Assembly: GCA_015232575.1 (NCBI GenBank)
Contig: JADFZL010000007.1
Coordinates: 1 to 64,000, forward strand
From: Candidatus Rifleibacteriota bacterium
GTDB taxonomy: Bacteria > Muiribacteriota > Ozemobacteria > Ozemobacterales > Ozemobacteraceae
Direction: 5' to 3'
Length of the DNA stretch: 64,000 nucleotides
The notes under the pieces are model-generated. The model was not told the origin of the DNA. It worked only from the letters and a program-made list of their open reading frames with translations, and did no database searches. Positions within the stretch are counted from its first letter, which is position 1, and every line of letters starts with the position of its first letter. Both the position numbers and the translations under genes were made by a program. Below are positions 26,240 through 35,238 of the stretch, piece by piece.

Positions 26240-27487
26240 TTAAGAAAACGACTGACTTCCAATGTCTCTTCTGAAATGAACTCCATCAAAGGAAACTTTT
26301 TCAGCTGCCTTGTAAGCCATTTCAGCTGCCTTTTCAATTGTATTCCCTTTTCCAACAACGGTGAGAATACGGCCACCATGAGCATAAAACCGGTTTTCGA
26401 TTTTTTTTGTGGCTGAATGAAATATCAGAGCATCGTTTTCATGAATTTTGTCAAGTCCTGTAATTTCTGCTTCTGGCGATTTCCTGTCTGGATAACCTTT
26501 CGAAGCAAGCACTACCCCAAGGAAACAGCTATTATATGTCTCAATTTTAATCTGGTCGAGAGTGCCGTTAAGACAGGCATCAGCAATTTCGATAAGTGAG
26601 GTCTTAAGCGATGGCATTAATACCTGACTTTCCGGATCACCCATTCTTGCGTTATATTCCAGAAGCTTTGGCCCATCGGCAGTCAGCATTACTCCAAAAT
26701 ACAGCGGACCACAGTAATATAATTTCTCAGCAATAATTCCTTCGATTGTGGGAGAAATAATCTCTTTTTCTATTTTCGCCAGAACATTTGAATCACAGAA
26801 CGGAACGGGTGTGTAAGCACCCATTCCGCCTGTATTTGGGCCCATATCGTTATTGAGAAGTCTTTTGTGATCCTGAGATGTTCTGATAATCCTGAAAGTT
26901 TTTCCATCAGTAAAGCCGATGATTGAAACTTCTCTTCCATAGAGCATTTCTTCGACAACTATTCCGGAATCTGGTCCGAAACCTTTTTCGATTTTCTCGA
27001 TGGAATCAATTGCTTCTTCACCATTTTTGCAGACAAAAACTCCTTTTCCAGCAGCCAGACCGTCGAATTTGATAACCATCGGATTCTTCGAGCCGCTAAC
27101 ATGGTAATAGGCGTCCTGTGATGAGTTGAACTCTTTGAAGTCGGCTGATGCCACGCCGTATTTTTTCATGAACCTCTTGGCAAAGCATTTTGATGACTCA
27201 AGAAGGGAAGCCTGTTTGTCAGGTCCGAGGACACGTTTTTTTCTTGAAGATAGAAAATCGACAATTCCCATTTCCAGAGGTTTTTCCGGTCCGATAAAAG
27301 TCAGATCAATTTTTTCAGTGTCAAGAAACTGGTCTATTGCTTCAAAGTCTGTTGAAGAAATCTTCCGTGCATTTGCTATTCCATCATTGCCTGGAAGTAC
27401 AAATACGTTTTCCGGAGGAATATCCTTCGCCAGTTTCCAGGCAATTGCGGCTTCTCTGCCGCCAGATCCAATAAGTGCTACTTTCAT
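26240..27487 (-). CDS. purD: Phosphoribosylamine-glycine ligase
   Basis: PurD joins phosphoribosylamine and glycine with ATP. The 415-residue ATP-grasp enzyme begins MKVALIGSGGREAAIAWKLA. It has the FDGLAAGKGVFV ATP loop, GREVSIIGFTDG, QDHKRLLNNDMGPNTGGMGAYTP (written here in parts: QDHKRL and GPNTGGMG) and YNARMGDPESQ, all diagnostic. AAGGAGG lies ten bases before the ATG, inside the end of purB. The two genes overlap by four bases (ATGA), giving tight coupling. Confidence 0.96.
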   Translation of the reverse strand: MKVALIGSGGREAAIAWKLAKDIPPENVFVLPGNDGIANARKISSTDFEAIDQFLDTEKIDLTFIGPEKPLEMGIVDFLSSRKKRVLGPDKQASLLESSKCFAKRFMKKYGVASADFKEFNSSQDAYYHVSGSKNPMVIKFDGLAAGKGVFVCKNGEEAIDSIEKIEKGFGPDSGIVVEEMLYGREVSIIGFTDGKTFRIIRTSQDHKRLLNNDMGPNTGGMGAYTPVPFCDSNVLAKIEKEIISPTIEGIIAEKLYYCGPLYFGVMLTADGPKLLEYNARMGDPESQVLMPSLKTSLIEIADACLNGTLDQIKIETYNSCFLGVVLASKGYPDRKSPEAEITGLDKIHENDALIFHSATKKIENRFYAHGGRILTVVGKGNTIEKAAEMAYKAAEKVSFDGVHFRRDIGSQSFS

Positions 27488-28878
27488 AATTTCAATGCCT
27501 CCTTTGCTTCGGCAATAACTTTACGGCATATTTGCGAAGCAATTCCGGTGTATTTTGTCACTTCCAATGCACAAAGACTCTCTTTAATTTTGTCTTTTAC
27601 ATTTAATGATTCAATAAATTGCTTTATATCTGAACTGGTTACTTTTTTTCCGCGGGTCAGTGTTTTAAGCATGTCATACGGATCACCGGCATTTTCAACA
27701 GTTCTTAGAATTGTCTGAATCGGTTCAGAAAGAAGTTCCGGGCGTGCCAGCAGATCGCTCTGACAAGCCTGAATATTAACATCTATACGATTGAATCCTG
27801 ATAATGTTTCACCGGTTGCAAGCCATGAATGTGCCAGTGCAACACCAATATTTCTGGTAACAGTACTGTCAGACAAATCCCGCTGCATGCGCGACCTGCA
27901 GAGTTTATCTGAAAACATTGTGAGCATTGCATTTGAAACGAGGAGATTTCCCTCGCTGTTTTCAAATCTTATCGGGTTTACCTTATGTGGCATTGTTGAT
28001 GATCCAACTTCGTTTCCAACAGTTTTTTCAGAGAAAAAACCGAGCATGAGATAGTTCCAGATGTCCTGATTCAGATCAATAACAATGTTATTGAAATGTC
28101 TCACCAGATCAAAGAATTCAGCCCATGAGTCGTGATCCTCTATTTGTGTTACGGCCTGATTGAATTCAAAACCCATTTCATTAACCAGTTTTCTGGCATA
28201 AGAATCCCAGTCTATCATTGGAAATGCCGCAACAAGTGCAGAGTGATTTCCAACCGCTCCATTTAATTTTCCACGGAATCTGAAGCATTTTAATGAATTA
28301 TAAATACGCAAAATTCTGGAAATGTACACTGCCAATTCTTTTCCGGCAGTGCTTGGAGATGCTGCCTGACCATGTGTGCGTGTTGGAAATGGAGTTTCTG
28401 AGTGGCGTTCAGCAATGATGCACAGTGCCTTCAGGAGTTCTGCTGCGCGGGGAAGAAGCATGTTTTCCGAGAATGATTTGATAAGGGAAGTCCATGCCAG
28501 ATTGTTGATGTCTTCGGAAGTCAGACCAAAATGAATCATGTTTGGAAAACGCATATTCAAACGTTTTCGCAGGAAATATTCGACTGCTTTTACATCATGC
28601 TGTGTTGTTTTCTCAATTTCTTTAACTTCAAGTGCATTTTCTTCAGAAAATGACATCATTAAGAGAGTAATATTTTCTTTTTCCTGCGTTAACAATTCGG
28701 GAAAAACTTTTTGTCTGTCGAGAGCCAGAAGATGCAGAAGCTCTACTTGTACTCTTGCTTTAATTAACGCAAATTCAGAAAAATACTCCTTCAAAGGTGC
28801 AACTTTTTCTGAGTATCTGCCATCAAGCGGAGAAACTGCGTAAAGAGGCGAGTTGTTGTTTTCAGCCTTTCCGGACAT
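27484..28878 (-). CDS. purB: Adenylosuccinate lyase
   Basis: PurB cleaves SAICAR and adenylosuccinate, releasing fumarate. The 464-residue protein carries the superfamily signature SSTMPHKVNPIRFENSEGN near residue 290, the N-terminal SPLDGRY, and THGQAASPSTAGKE with the catalytic His region. It looks like the E. coli-type branch. The second methionine (28878) is preferred because AGGAAG has correct spacing to it. The gene begins inside the last codons of the purC-purE fusion and ends overlapping purD, so it is translated in a coupled run. Confidence 0.95.
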   Translation of the reverse strand: MSGKAENNNSPLYAVSPLDGRYSEKVAPLKEYFSEFALIKARVQVELLHLLALDRQKVFPELLTQEKENITLLMMSFSEENALEVKEIEKTTQHDVKAVEYFLRKRLNMRFPNMIHFGLTSEDINNLAWTSLIKSFSENMLLPRAAELLKALCIIAERHSETPFPTRTHGQAASPSTAGKELAVYISRILRIYNSLKCFRFRGKLNGAVGNHSALVAAFPMIDWDSYARKLVNEMGFEFNQAVTQIEDHDSWAEFFDLVRHFNNIVIDLNQDIWNYLMLGFFSEKTVGNEVGSSTMPHKVNPIRFENSEGNLLVSNAMLTMFSDKLCRSRMQRDLSDSTVTRNIGVALAHSWLATGETLSGFNRIDVNIQACQSDLLARPELLSEPIQTILRTVENAGDPYDMLKTLTRGKKVTSSDIKQFIESLNVKDKIKESLCALEVTKYTGIASQICRKVIAEAKEALKL

Positions 28879-30247
28879 TTTCATCTTCCTGATAAAGCGC
28901 TTTTTTCATCTGTACTATTTCCCTGGAAAATCTCTGTCTGAGAGTCGGCAGATTAAGTGTTCTCAATGCGCACAGTGCGGCTGATTCAGGGTCAATTACA
29001 ACGGCAGCGGGTGTTTTAGATGGCATCATGAGTGATGAAAAAATGTTTACTGTCATATCATCACGATCTGTAAAAGGCGGGCAGCTTATTACCGGAATAT
29101 TCAGATTGGCAGCCAGAGCTCCGCCAAGCCCGTTAGATCTTCCGGCAACTGCTATTGCAACGCCTGGTTCAATAGAGTTGTTGTACTCTTCTGCGATCTC
29201 TACTATTCTTTCTCCATTTTTGTGAGCGGATACAACTCGCAGCAGTGCTTTCATGCCGTAAGACTCAACAACTTCTGCAATTTTCCTGGAGTGTTGTACG
29301 TCGCCCGGCGATCCCATTAATATTGCCACATATCCGGGTTTTATCATGCCTTTGGTACAAAGACCAGAAGTTATTCTTGAGTTAATTTCAATATCCGGAA
29401 TAAATAGTTTTTCGCCAGTGATAATTTCATATATTTCAATGTAGCGGCGGCTGGTTTCCTGTGCAACTTCATCGGTAAGTGCTGTCGGGTATATTCCGTC
29501 AACTGCATTGTTTCGCAGCCATTCTCTGACATATTCCTTGTCGAGTGAATCAATTTTCAACGGATCTGATGAGTATTTTTCTGCTGACCAGAATCTTGAT
29601 GAATCAGGGGTATGTATTTCGTCAATCAGAATAACTTTTCCGTTAAGAAGTCCGAACTCGTATTTTGTGTCTGCGAGAAGGAATCCTTTAGATTCAAGAA
29701 TTTCTGTTCCCACCGCAAATAGTTCAAGTGCCAGTTCAGCCATTTTCTTCCAGGTTGAGGCACTTGCGAGACCTGTTTTGATGATTTCTTCAGGTGAAAT
29801 TTCCCGGTCATTTTTTTCTTTTGTTGTTGGAGTAAGAATTGCTTCTGGCAATTTCTGATTTTTTTTCAGTCCGTCAGGAAGCGTTATGCCCGAAAATGTT
29901 CGCTTTCCTTCCTGATATTCGCGCCAGATAGATCCTGTTATGTATCTTCGGACAATAACTTCAACTCTTATCGGATCAGCTTCCCTGACGAGAGAAACGT
30001 TTGGATCAACGGCTTCAATAAAGTGATTTTCGCAGATCTTGCTGGTTTTTCTGAACCAGAAGTTTGTCAGCCCGTTTAAAACAGCTCCTTTTGCAAAAAC
30101 TGGTGTGTCGAGAACTTTGTCGAAAGCTGAAAGTCTGTCAGTCACAACAATCATTCTGGTGTGGTCATCTACTCTGAAACTGTCGCGGACTTTTCCGCTG
30201 TGTAACTTTTTAAGTTGCGGTGATGAAAACGTTTTCAGACAATTCAT
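28862..30247 (-). CDS. purC/purE: PurC-PurE fusion: SAICAR synthetase and class II-like AIR carboxylase
   Basis: The 461-residue product joins two purine steps. Residues 1-295 are SAICAR synthetase (GKVRDSFRVDD, TDRLSAFDKV, RRYITGSIWREY, DTKYEFGL, IDEIHTPDSSRFW). Residues 305-430 are AIR carboxylase (ILMGSPGDVQHS, VVSAHKNGER, AVAGRSNGLGG, VISCPP). The order is that of vertebrate PAICS, and the carboxylase residues look like class II, which uses CO2 directly. No purK is present, which fits. The ATG at 30247 is set by AAAAAGGAG six bases upstream. The frame stays open far upstream through a repeat element, but that part is not family sequence. Confidence 0.93.
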   Translation of the reverse strand: MNCLKTFSSPQLKKLHSGKVRDSFRVDDHTRMIVVTDRLSAFDKVLDTPVFAKGAVLNGLTNFWFRKTSKICENHFIEAVDPNVSLVREADPIRVEVIVRRYITGSIWREYQEGKRTFSGITLPDGLKKNQKLPEAILTPTTKEKNDREISPEEIIKTGLASASTWKKMAELALELFAVGTEILESKGFLLADTKYEFGLLNGKVILIDEIHTPDSSRFWSAEKYSSDPLKIDSLDKEYVREWLRNNAVDGIYPTALTDEVAQETSRRYIEIYEIITGEKLFIPDIEINSRITSGLCTKGMIKPGYVAILMGSPGDVQHSRKIAEVVESYGMKALLRVVSAHKNGERIVEIAEEYNNSIEPGVAIAVAGRSNGLGGALAANLNIPVISCPPFTDRDDMTVNIFSSLMMPSKTPAAVVIDPESAALCALRTLNLPTLRQRFSREIVQMKKALYQEDENVRKG

Positions 30248-30253
30248 TTGTGG

Positions 30254-30311
30254 CTCCTTTTTAGAGAGGGGGCACGCGCCCCCTCTCGGCAGCCGAACAA
30301 GTTCGGCTGCC
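30254..30311 (-). promoter_or_regulatory. Double-hairpin Shine-Dalgarno element, copy A (before purC-purE)
   Basis: Read on the minus strand this is an 11-bp perfect hairpin (GGCAGCCGAAC, loop TT), then a 10-bp hairpin (GAGAGGGGGC, loop GCGT), then TAAAAAGGAG, six bases before the purC-purE ATG. The second hairpin and the Shine-Dalgarno stretch are identical to copy B at 32978-33036. The first hairpin keeps its pairing while its outer sequence differs. Confidence 0.8.
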
Positions 30312-30572
30312 TCACTCCCCGCGGTCGCGCATGTTTTGCGCTCCGCTGCTGCCGAGGTTTCGATTTTAGTGCGAGTGTTTGATAAAAAAATCGCTGTTCT
30401 GGTCACTCCCCGCGGTCGCGCATGTTTGCGCTCCGCTGCTGCCGAGGTTTCGATTTTAGTGCGAGTGTTTGATAAAAAAATCGCTGTTCTGGTCACTCCC
30501 CGCGGTCGCGCATGTTTTGCGCTCCGCTGCTGCCGAGGTTTCGATTTTAGTGCGAGTGTTTGATAAAAAATT
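30312..30572 (-). repeat. Three tandem copies of a 90-91-bp repeat upstream of purC-purE
   Basis: Units begin at 30312, 30403 and 30493 (TCACTCCCCGCGGTCGCG) and are almost identical, differing mainly by one T in a T-run. The end next to the hairpins shares CGACCGCGGGGAGTGA (minus strand) with the tandem array in front of the trehalose gene. Confidence 0.85.
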
Positions 30573-30921
30573 CGCAGTTTTTATCCTTCTAGAAAGAATT
30601 GCATTACCTGATCAGAGTTAAGAACCATCGCTTCAAGATCATCCCAGAATGGCTGGTGTGAGGGAATTTGCGTTAACATAAGCTTCAGAATTCAGATTTT
30701 GTCATTTCGACCAAAGGGAGAAATCTTGCACTTACAACTTACCCTTAAGTTAACACTTGCCTTCCTTATGGCGGTTTGTCGCAGTAAGTTTGTCAATTTA
30801 GCAGTAGATGTTATTTTCAACAGATCGATGTTATTCTATCAGGAACAACAGTTTTATTCATTATATAAATGAAAGTTTTATAAATTGTACAACGGTCGCC
30901 TCCCAGTAAAAATTTGAGAGG
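30573..30921. other. Gap between purH and the purC-purE leader
   Basis: About 350 bases. The stretch 30700-30731 is a half copy of dispersed palindrome family 1 (GTCATTTCGACCAAAGGGAG). The rest is AT-rich without a gene. A promoter for purC-purE may lie here, but no clear -35/-10 pair stands out. Confidence 0.5.
30700..30731. repeat. Dispersed palindromic repeat, family 1, half copy
   Basis: TGTCATTTCGACCAAAGGGAGAAATC-type sequence matches one arm of the element seen at 18239 and 45031. The opposite arm is not recognisable. Confidence 0.6.
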
Positions 30922-32535
30922 TTAGTGTTTGAAGTGTCTGATACCTGAGAAAGCCATTGCCAGTTTCAGTTTATTGCACATTTGAATGACCTCACTGTCT
31001 CTGAGAGAGCCTCCTGGCTGTATAATGTTCTTTATTCCTGATATGGCGCACTCTTCAATAGAATCAGGAAATGGAAAGAATGCGTCAGACACCAGAAGGG
31101 CTTTTCGCATTTCAAAGCGAAAATGATCTTCACAGCAGAGATTTTTTTCCGATGCTTCACGATACAGATTGGAACGGCATCTGGATAATGCAAGATGTGT
31201 TGATTCAAGGCGGTTGGGTTGCCCAGCCCCCATTCCCAGCAATTGAAGAGCGCCGGTTTCTGTTTTTCTTACAACTGCAATTGCATTTGATTTAATCTGT
31301 CTGGCAGCAGCAATTCCAAAGGCAATAAGGTCCTCTGAAACATCATCAAGAGGCTCATTTGTTTTTAAATCAAGTCCTTTTGACAATTCCTCATCTCTTT
31401 CCTGGGAAAGCATTATTCCGTCTATAATCCGGTATTCAAGTCCGCGCGTTGATTTCCCAAAGAAATGTTCAATAAGACGAAGATTCTTTGATGAAGAAAG
31501 AATTTGTATTGCTTCATTATCAAACGATGGTGCAATTATTACTTCTACAAATTTTCTCTTTGTACGATCAGGGTTTTCGAAATTAAAAAATTCAGCGGTT
31601 GCAAGATCGACAGATCTGTTGACGGCAATAATAGAACCAAACGCCGATATAGGATCAGATTCCCATGCCAGATTGAGAGCTTCTTTAATACTGGATGCAG
31701 ACGCAAATCCGCATGGATTATTGTGTTTTACGATGACACATGAGGGGCGGCTCTGATTCTTAAGACACTCTATTGCTGAAGAAATGTCCACAAGATTATT
31801 GTATGAAAGTTCTTTCCCTTGCAGAGATCGGTATCCACGGAGCACTGCATTATTTTCTGATTTCTTATAAACCCATGCCTTCTGATGTGGATTTTCACCA
31901 TATCGTAGCGGGGTTCCTTCGGTAAAGTGTAATCTTACACTGTCGATTCCATGCTTTTCATCCATTGCAAGGGCAATTCCCGAATCATAGTCAGCTGTGT
32001 GATTGAATGCTTCACGCATGAGGCAGAAACGGGTTTCATAAGAAATCTTTCCCCTGGATTGCTCAAGTTCATCGATTATCTGCGGATACAAAGCTGGATC
32101 AGTTACTACTGAAACGTGTTTAAAGTTTTTTGCAGCGGCTCGTATAAGAGTAACTCCGCCAATGTCAATATTTTCAATCAGGGTTTCAAGTTCAGCACCG
32201 GCTTCCCGGAAAGTGTTGAACGGATACAGGTTACAGACAACCATGTCGATTGGCTGGATTCCAAGTTTTTCTGCTTCGGCAGAATCTTTATCACGGTCAA
32301 ACAGCAGACCTCCAGCAACGTTGAAGGAAATAGTTTTCACTCTTCCGCCAAAGCACTCCGGATTTCCTGTTATTTCCTCAATTCTGGTGAATTTTATTCC
32401 CGAACTTTCCAGTAATGCTCCAGTTCCACCGGTGGAGATGATTTCACAGCCATATTGCAACAAAACCTCTGCAATCTGAACTATGGCAGTCTTATCAGAA
32501 ACACTTAACAGAGCCCGTTTAATTTGAATCTGCAT
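30922..32535 (-). CDS. purH: Bifunctional AICAR formyltransferase / IMP cyclohydrolase
   Basis: PurH performs the last two steps to IMP. The 537-residue protein has the N-terminal cyclohydrolase fold (KRALLSVSDKT, STGGTGALLESSGI, FGGRVKTIS, VVCNLYPF, IDIGGVTLIRAAAKN). The C-terminal formyltransferase half has RYGENPHQKAW, VKHNNPCGFA with the Lys-His catalytic pair, SDAFFPFPDS and IIQPGGSLRDSEV. It is the first leftward purine gene and is separated from purC-purE by a 675-base repeat-containing leader. Confidence 0.96.
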   Translation of the reverse strand: MQIQIKRALLSVSDKTAIVQIAEVLLQYGCEIISTGGTGALLESSGIKFTRIEEITGNPECFGGRVKTISFNVAGGLLFDRDKDSAEAEKLGIQPIDMVVCNLYPFNTFREAGAELETLIENIDIGGVTLIRAAAKNFKHVSVVTDPALYPQIIDELEQSRGKISYETRFCLMREAFNHTADYDSGIALAMDEKHGIDSVRLHFTEGTPLRYGENPHQKAWVYKKSENNAVLRGYRSLQGKELSYNNLVDISSAIECLKNQSRPSCVIVKHNNPCGFASASSIKEALNLAWESDPISAFGSIIAVNRSVDLATAEFFNFENPDRTKRKFVEVIIAPSFDNEAIQILSSSKNLRLIEHFFGKSTRGLEYRIIDGIMLSQERDEELSKGLDLKTNEPLDDVSEDLIAFGIAAARQIKSNAIAVVRKTETGALQLLGMGAGQPNRLESTHLALSRCRSNLYREASEKNLCCEDHFRFEMRKALLVSDAFFPFPDSIEECAISGIKNIIQPGGSLRDSEVIQMCNKLKLAMAFSGIRHFKH

Positions 32536-32752
32536 CGGATGCCCCTTTTACCTATTTCCGAAGTCTGAATATCAGTTTTTTTGAAGATTTTCTACACTGT
32601 TTCAGAAGCAAAAAGGATAACCGCAGAAAAGAAAAAATGCAAGTATGGATTTATTAAATTTGAATTTATTTTTCATTCCATGTAAAATAATATGCTTGAG
32701 AGTGTTCAGGTAGACCTCAATAAAGTCCAGGAATGTTTTCAAACATCCGGAA

Positions 32753-32977
32753 AGCAGAGAGTGCAAAGCGCTTGGCCGCGGGGAGTGCTCTCGAAGCGCG
32801 AAACACGGTGCGCATAGCAGAGAGTGCAAAGCGCTCGACCGCGGGGAGTGCTCTCGAAGCGCGAAACACGGTGCGCATAGCAGAGAGCGCAAAGCGCTCG
32901 ACCGCGGGGAGTGCTCTCGAAGCGCGAAGCACGTTGCGCATAGCAGAGAGCGCAAAGCGCTCGACCGCGGGGAGTGA
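32753..32977 (+). repeat. Four tandem copies of a 63-bp repeat upstream of the trehalose gene
   Basis: Units start at 32753, 32816, 32879 and 32942 (AGCAGAGAG...), exactly 63 bases apart; the last is cut short by the hairpins. Because 63 is divisible by three, the array is open as a 21-residue repeat in frame with the gene. The end next to the hairpins carries CGACCGCGGGGAGTGA, shared with the array before purC-purE. Confidence 0.85.
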
Positions 32978-33036
32978 GCGGGTCGGACTTGTTCGACCCG
33001 CGAGAGGGGGCGCGTGCCCCCTCTCTAAAAAGGAGG
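32978..33036 (+). promoter_or_regulatory. Double-hairpin Shine-Dalgarno element, copy B (before trehalose gene)
   Basis: Hairpin one (32978-33001) is GCGGGTCGGAC, loop TT, GTTCGACCCGC. Hairpin two (33002-33025) is GAGAGGGGGC, loop GCGT, GCCCCCTCTC. TAAAAAGGAGG (33026-33036) follows, five bases before ATG 33042. Compared with copy A, the outer stem of hairpin one has changed on both sides so that pairing is kept. Confidence 0.8.
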
Positions 33037-33041
33037 ACCGT

Positions 33042-35237
33042 ATGAGCCGCTTTATTATTGTATCGAACAGACTTCCAATTACTGTAAAGTCTGAAAACGG
33101 TGTTCCAATGCTTTCAGACTCTGCTGGCGGTTTGGCCACAGCGCTGAAAGGACCGCATTCAAAATCAGACTCACTCTGGATTGGCTGGCCTGGAGATATT
33201 TCAAGAATTGAAAAGGATCGGATCCATGAGCTTGAAGGAAAACTTTCTGAAAAGCGATTTTCTCCGGTATATCTTTCTTCTTCTGAAGTAAATAAATACT
33301 ACGAGGGTTTCTCTAACGGAGTTATATGGCCACTTTATCATTATCTTGTTGATAAAGTTCAGCGTTCAGCCTGGGCCGACTGGAAAGCTTATCACGAGGT
33401 TAATCAGAAGTTTGCAGATATTATTGCTTCCCGAAGCTCAGGAAGCGACATGATCTGGATACATGATTATCAACTTTCGTTGCTTCCTGGCCTGTTGAGG
33501 AAACTTCTTCCAAATTCAAAAATAGGTTTTTTTCTCCATATCCCATTTCCGTCATCTGAAGTTTTCCGAATTCTTCCGTGGCGGGAAGAAATTCTTGAGG
33601 GAATGCTCGGATCAGACTTGATTGGCTTTCATACTTATTCATATCTCAGGCATTTTAAGCGGGCAGTAGCAAAAATTCTGGGTAGTGATGAAGACGAAAA
33701 TAGTGAGGGAATATGCATCAACGGAAGAAATATCAGTCTGGGTGTATTTCCGATCGGTATAGATGTAGAAAGGTTTTCTTCACTTGCTAGAAAAGATGAA
33801 GTTCAGAACGAAATTGAGGGAATCAGACATGAGAATCCTGATCATAAAATACTTCTTGGAGTTGATCGTCTCGATTATACGAAGGGACTTATCAGAAGAT
33901 TAATGAGTTTTGAACGTTTATTGGAGCGGGAACCAGAACTCAGGGGCAAAGTAAAGCTTATTCAGGTTGTTGTTCCATCAAGAACTAAAGTTGATTCATA
34001 CGAGCATTTAAAAAAAGAAATGGATGAACTGGTTGGGCGTATTAACTCAACTTATGGCTCAATTAAAAGTCTTCCGGTTCATTATCTGTACCGTGGAATT
34101 TCGCAGGAACATCTTTCTGCGCTCTATTGTGCAGCAGATGTAATGCTTGTAACACCAGTGCGCGATGGAATGAATCTGGTTGCCAAGGAATTTGTTGCCT
34201 CAAGAAATGATGAAAATGGTGTATTGATTTTAAGTGAATTTGCCGGAGCAGCAGATGAACTTGCAGAAGCTTTGATTGTAAATCCTTATGATGTTGACAG
34301 GCTGGCTTTATTTATGAAAAAAGCCATTCTGATGAGTGAAAATGAAAAAACTTCACGCATGAAGCGTCTTCGTGAGCGCGTTTTCAATTATGACGCATTT
34401 CATTGGACTTCAGCTTTTGTAAATGCTCTTGAAAAGGTTGCAATGCCCCTTGCTAACCAGCCATTAGTAATTTCTTCCCCTGATGATTTCGAAAAACTGT
34501 TTGAGAAAATAAAAAGAGTTCCTGAAATCCACCTCTTTCTAGACTATGATGGAACACTTGTACCTTTTGCTGAGACTCCCGAAATTGCAGTACCAGACAA
34601 AGAGTTGCTTGAAATAATTTCGGCACTGTCAGTGCATCATGGGATTGATTTGCACTTGGTAAGCGGCAGAACGAGAGATACCCTTGAAAAATGGTTTGGA
34701 CATTTTTCGCTTTCATTGCATGCCGAACATGGCTTTTTCAGCAAAATGTCCCCTGAGTCTGAATGGATTCAAAATCATCATGAAAATCCTGCCTGGAAAG
34801 CCATGTTGGAAAAGCTTCTGGATGAATACACTCTCGAAACTCCCGGTTCGATGGTTGAACGAAAATCCGGTGGAGTAGCCTGGCATTATCGAATGTCTGA
34901 TCCGGAAATGGGCGTGAAACAGGCAAGAAATATTAGAAAAAGAGTTGATATTGATTTTCAGGGCAGTAAAGTTGAGATGTTTAATGGCGAAAAGGTCCTT
35001 GAATTCAGGGCAAAAGGCGTTAACAAGGGCGCAGTGATTCTGAAAACTCTTCAAAAAAACCCAGGGTCTTCCACGTGTATTGCAATTGGCGACGATAGAA
35101 CAGACGAAGACATGTTTGCGGTTCTTCCTCCGGGAAGCATAGGTATTCACGTCGGAAAAAAGAATACAAGGGCTGCTTTCAGGTTTGCTGATATTGCATG
35201 TACAAGATTGTTTCTTCGGAAATTGTCTGAACTGTGA
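33042..35237 (+). CDS. Bifunctional trehalose-6-phosphate synthase/phosphatase
   Basis: The 731-residue fusion makes trehalose-6-phosphate from UDP-glucose and glucose-6-phosphate and then dephosphorylates it. The GT20 half (1 to about 460) has SNRLPITV, the GGLATALKG loop, [38 protein letters not shown] and [13 protein letters not shown]. The HAD phosphatase half has DYDGT with nucleophile D501 and acid/base D503, and [11 protein letters not shown]. This is an OtsA-OtsB fusion, giving an osmoprotectant or stress sugar. The start is set by the element at 32978-33036; the open frame to 32733 is repeat sequence. The glycerate kinase gene follows directly. Confidence 0.95.
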   Translation: MSRFIIVSNRLPITVKSENGVPMLSDSAGGLATALKGPHSKSDSLWIGWPGDISRIEKDRIHELEGKLSEKRFSPVYLSSSEVNKYYEGFSNGVIWPLYHYLVDKVQRSAWADWKAYHEVNQKFADIIASRSSGSDMIWIHDYQLSLLPGLLRKLLPNSKIGFFLHIPFPSSEVFRILPWREEILEGMLGSDLIGFHTYSYLRHFKRAVAKILGSDEDENSEGICINGRNISLGVFPIGIDVERFSSLARKDEVQNEIEGIRHENPDHKILLGVDRLDYTKGLIRRLMSFERLLEREPELRGKVKLIQVVVPSRTKVDSYEHLKKEMDELVGRINSTYGSIKSLPVHYLYRGISQEHLSALYCAADVMLVTPVRDGMNLVAKEFVASRNDENGVLILSEFAGAADELAEALIVNPYDVDRLALFMKKAILMSENEKTSRMKRLRERVFNYDAFHWTSAFVNALEKVAMPLANQPLVISSPDDFEKLFEKIKRVPEIHLFLDYDGTLVPFAETPEIAVPDKELLEIISALSVHHGIDLHLVSGRTRDTLEKWFGHFSLSLHAEHGFFSKMSPESEWIQNHHENPAWKAMLEKLLDEYTLETPGSMVERKSGGVAWHYRMSDPEMGVKQARNIRKRVDIDFQGSKVEMFNGEKVLEFRAKGVNKGAVILKTLQKNPGSSTCIAIGDDRTDEDMFAVLPPGSIGIHVGKKNTRAAFRFADIACTRLFLRKLSEL

Positions 35238-35238
35238 A

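Noticed and set aside
30248..30496. N-terminal extension of PurC-PurE through the 90-bp repeats
   Set aside because: Same reasoning: AAAAAGGAG precedes the family start at 30247 and the upstream part is repeat sequence.
30312..33000. CRISPR array
   Set aside because: The tandem units are contiguous 63- and 90-bp repeats without unique spacers, and no cas genes are present.
32733..33041. N-terminal extension of the trehalose enzyme through the 63-bp repeats
   Set aside because: A perfect ribosome site lies directly before ATG 33042, where family homology starts; the upstream residues are only translated repeat DNA.
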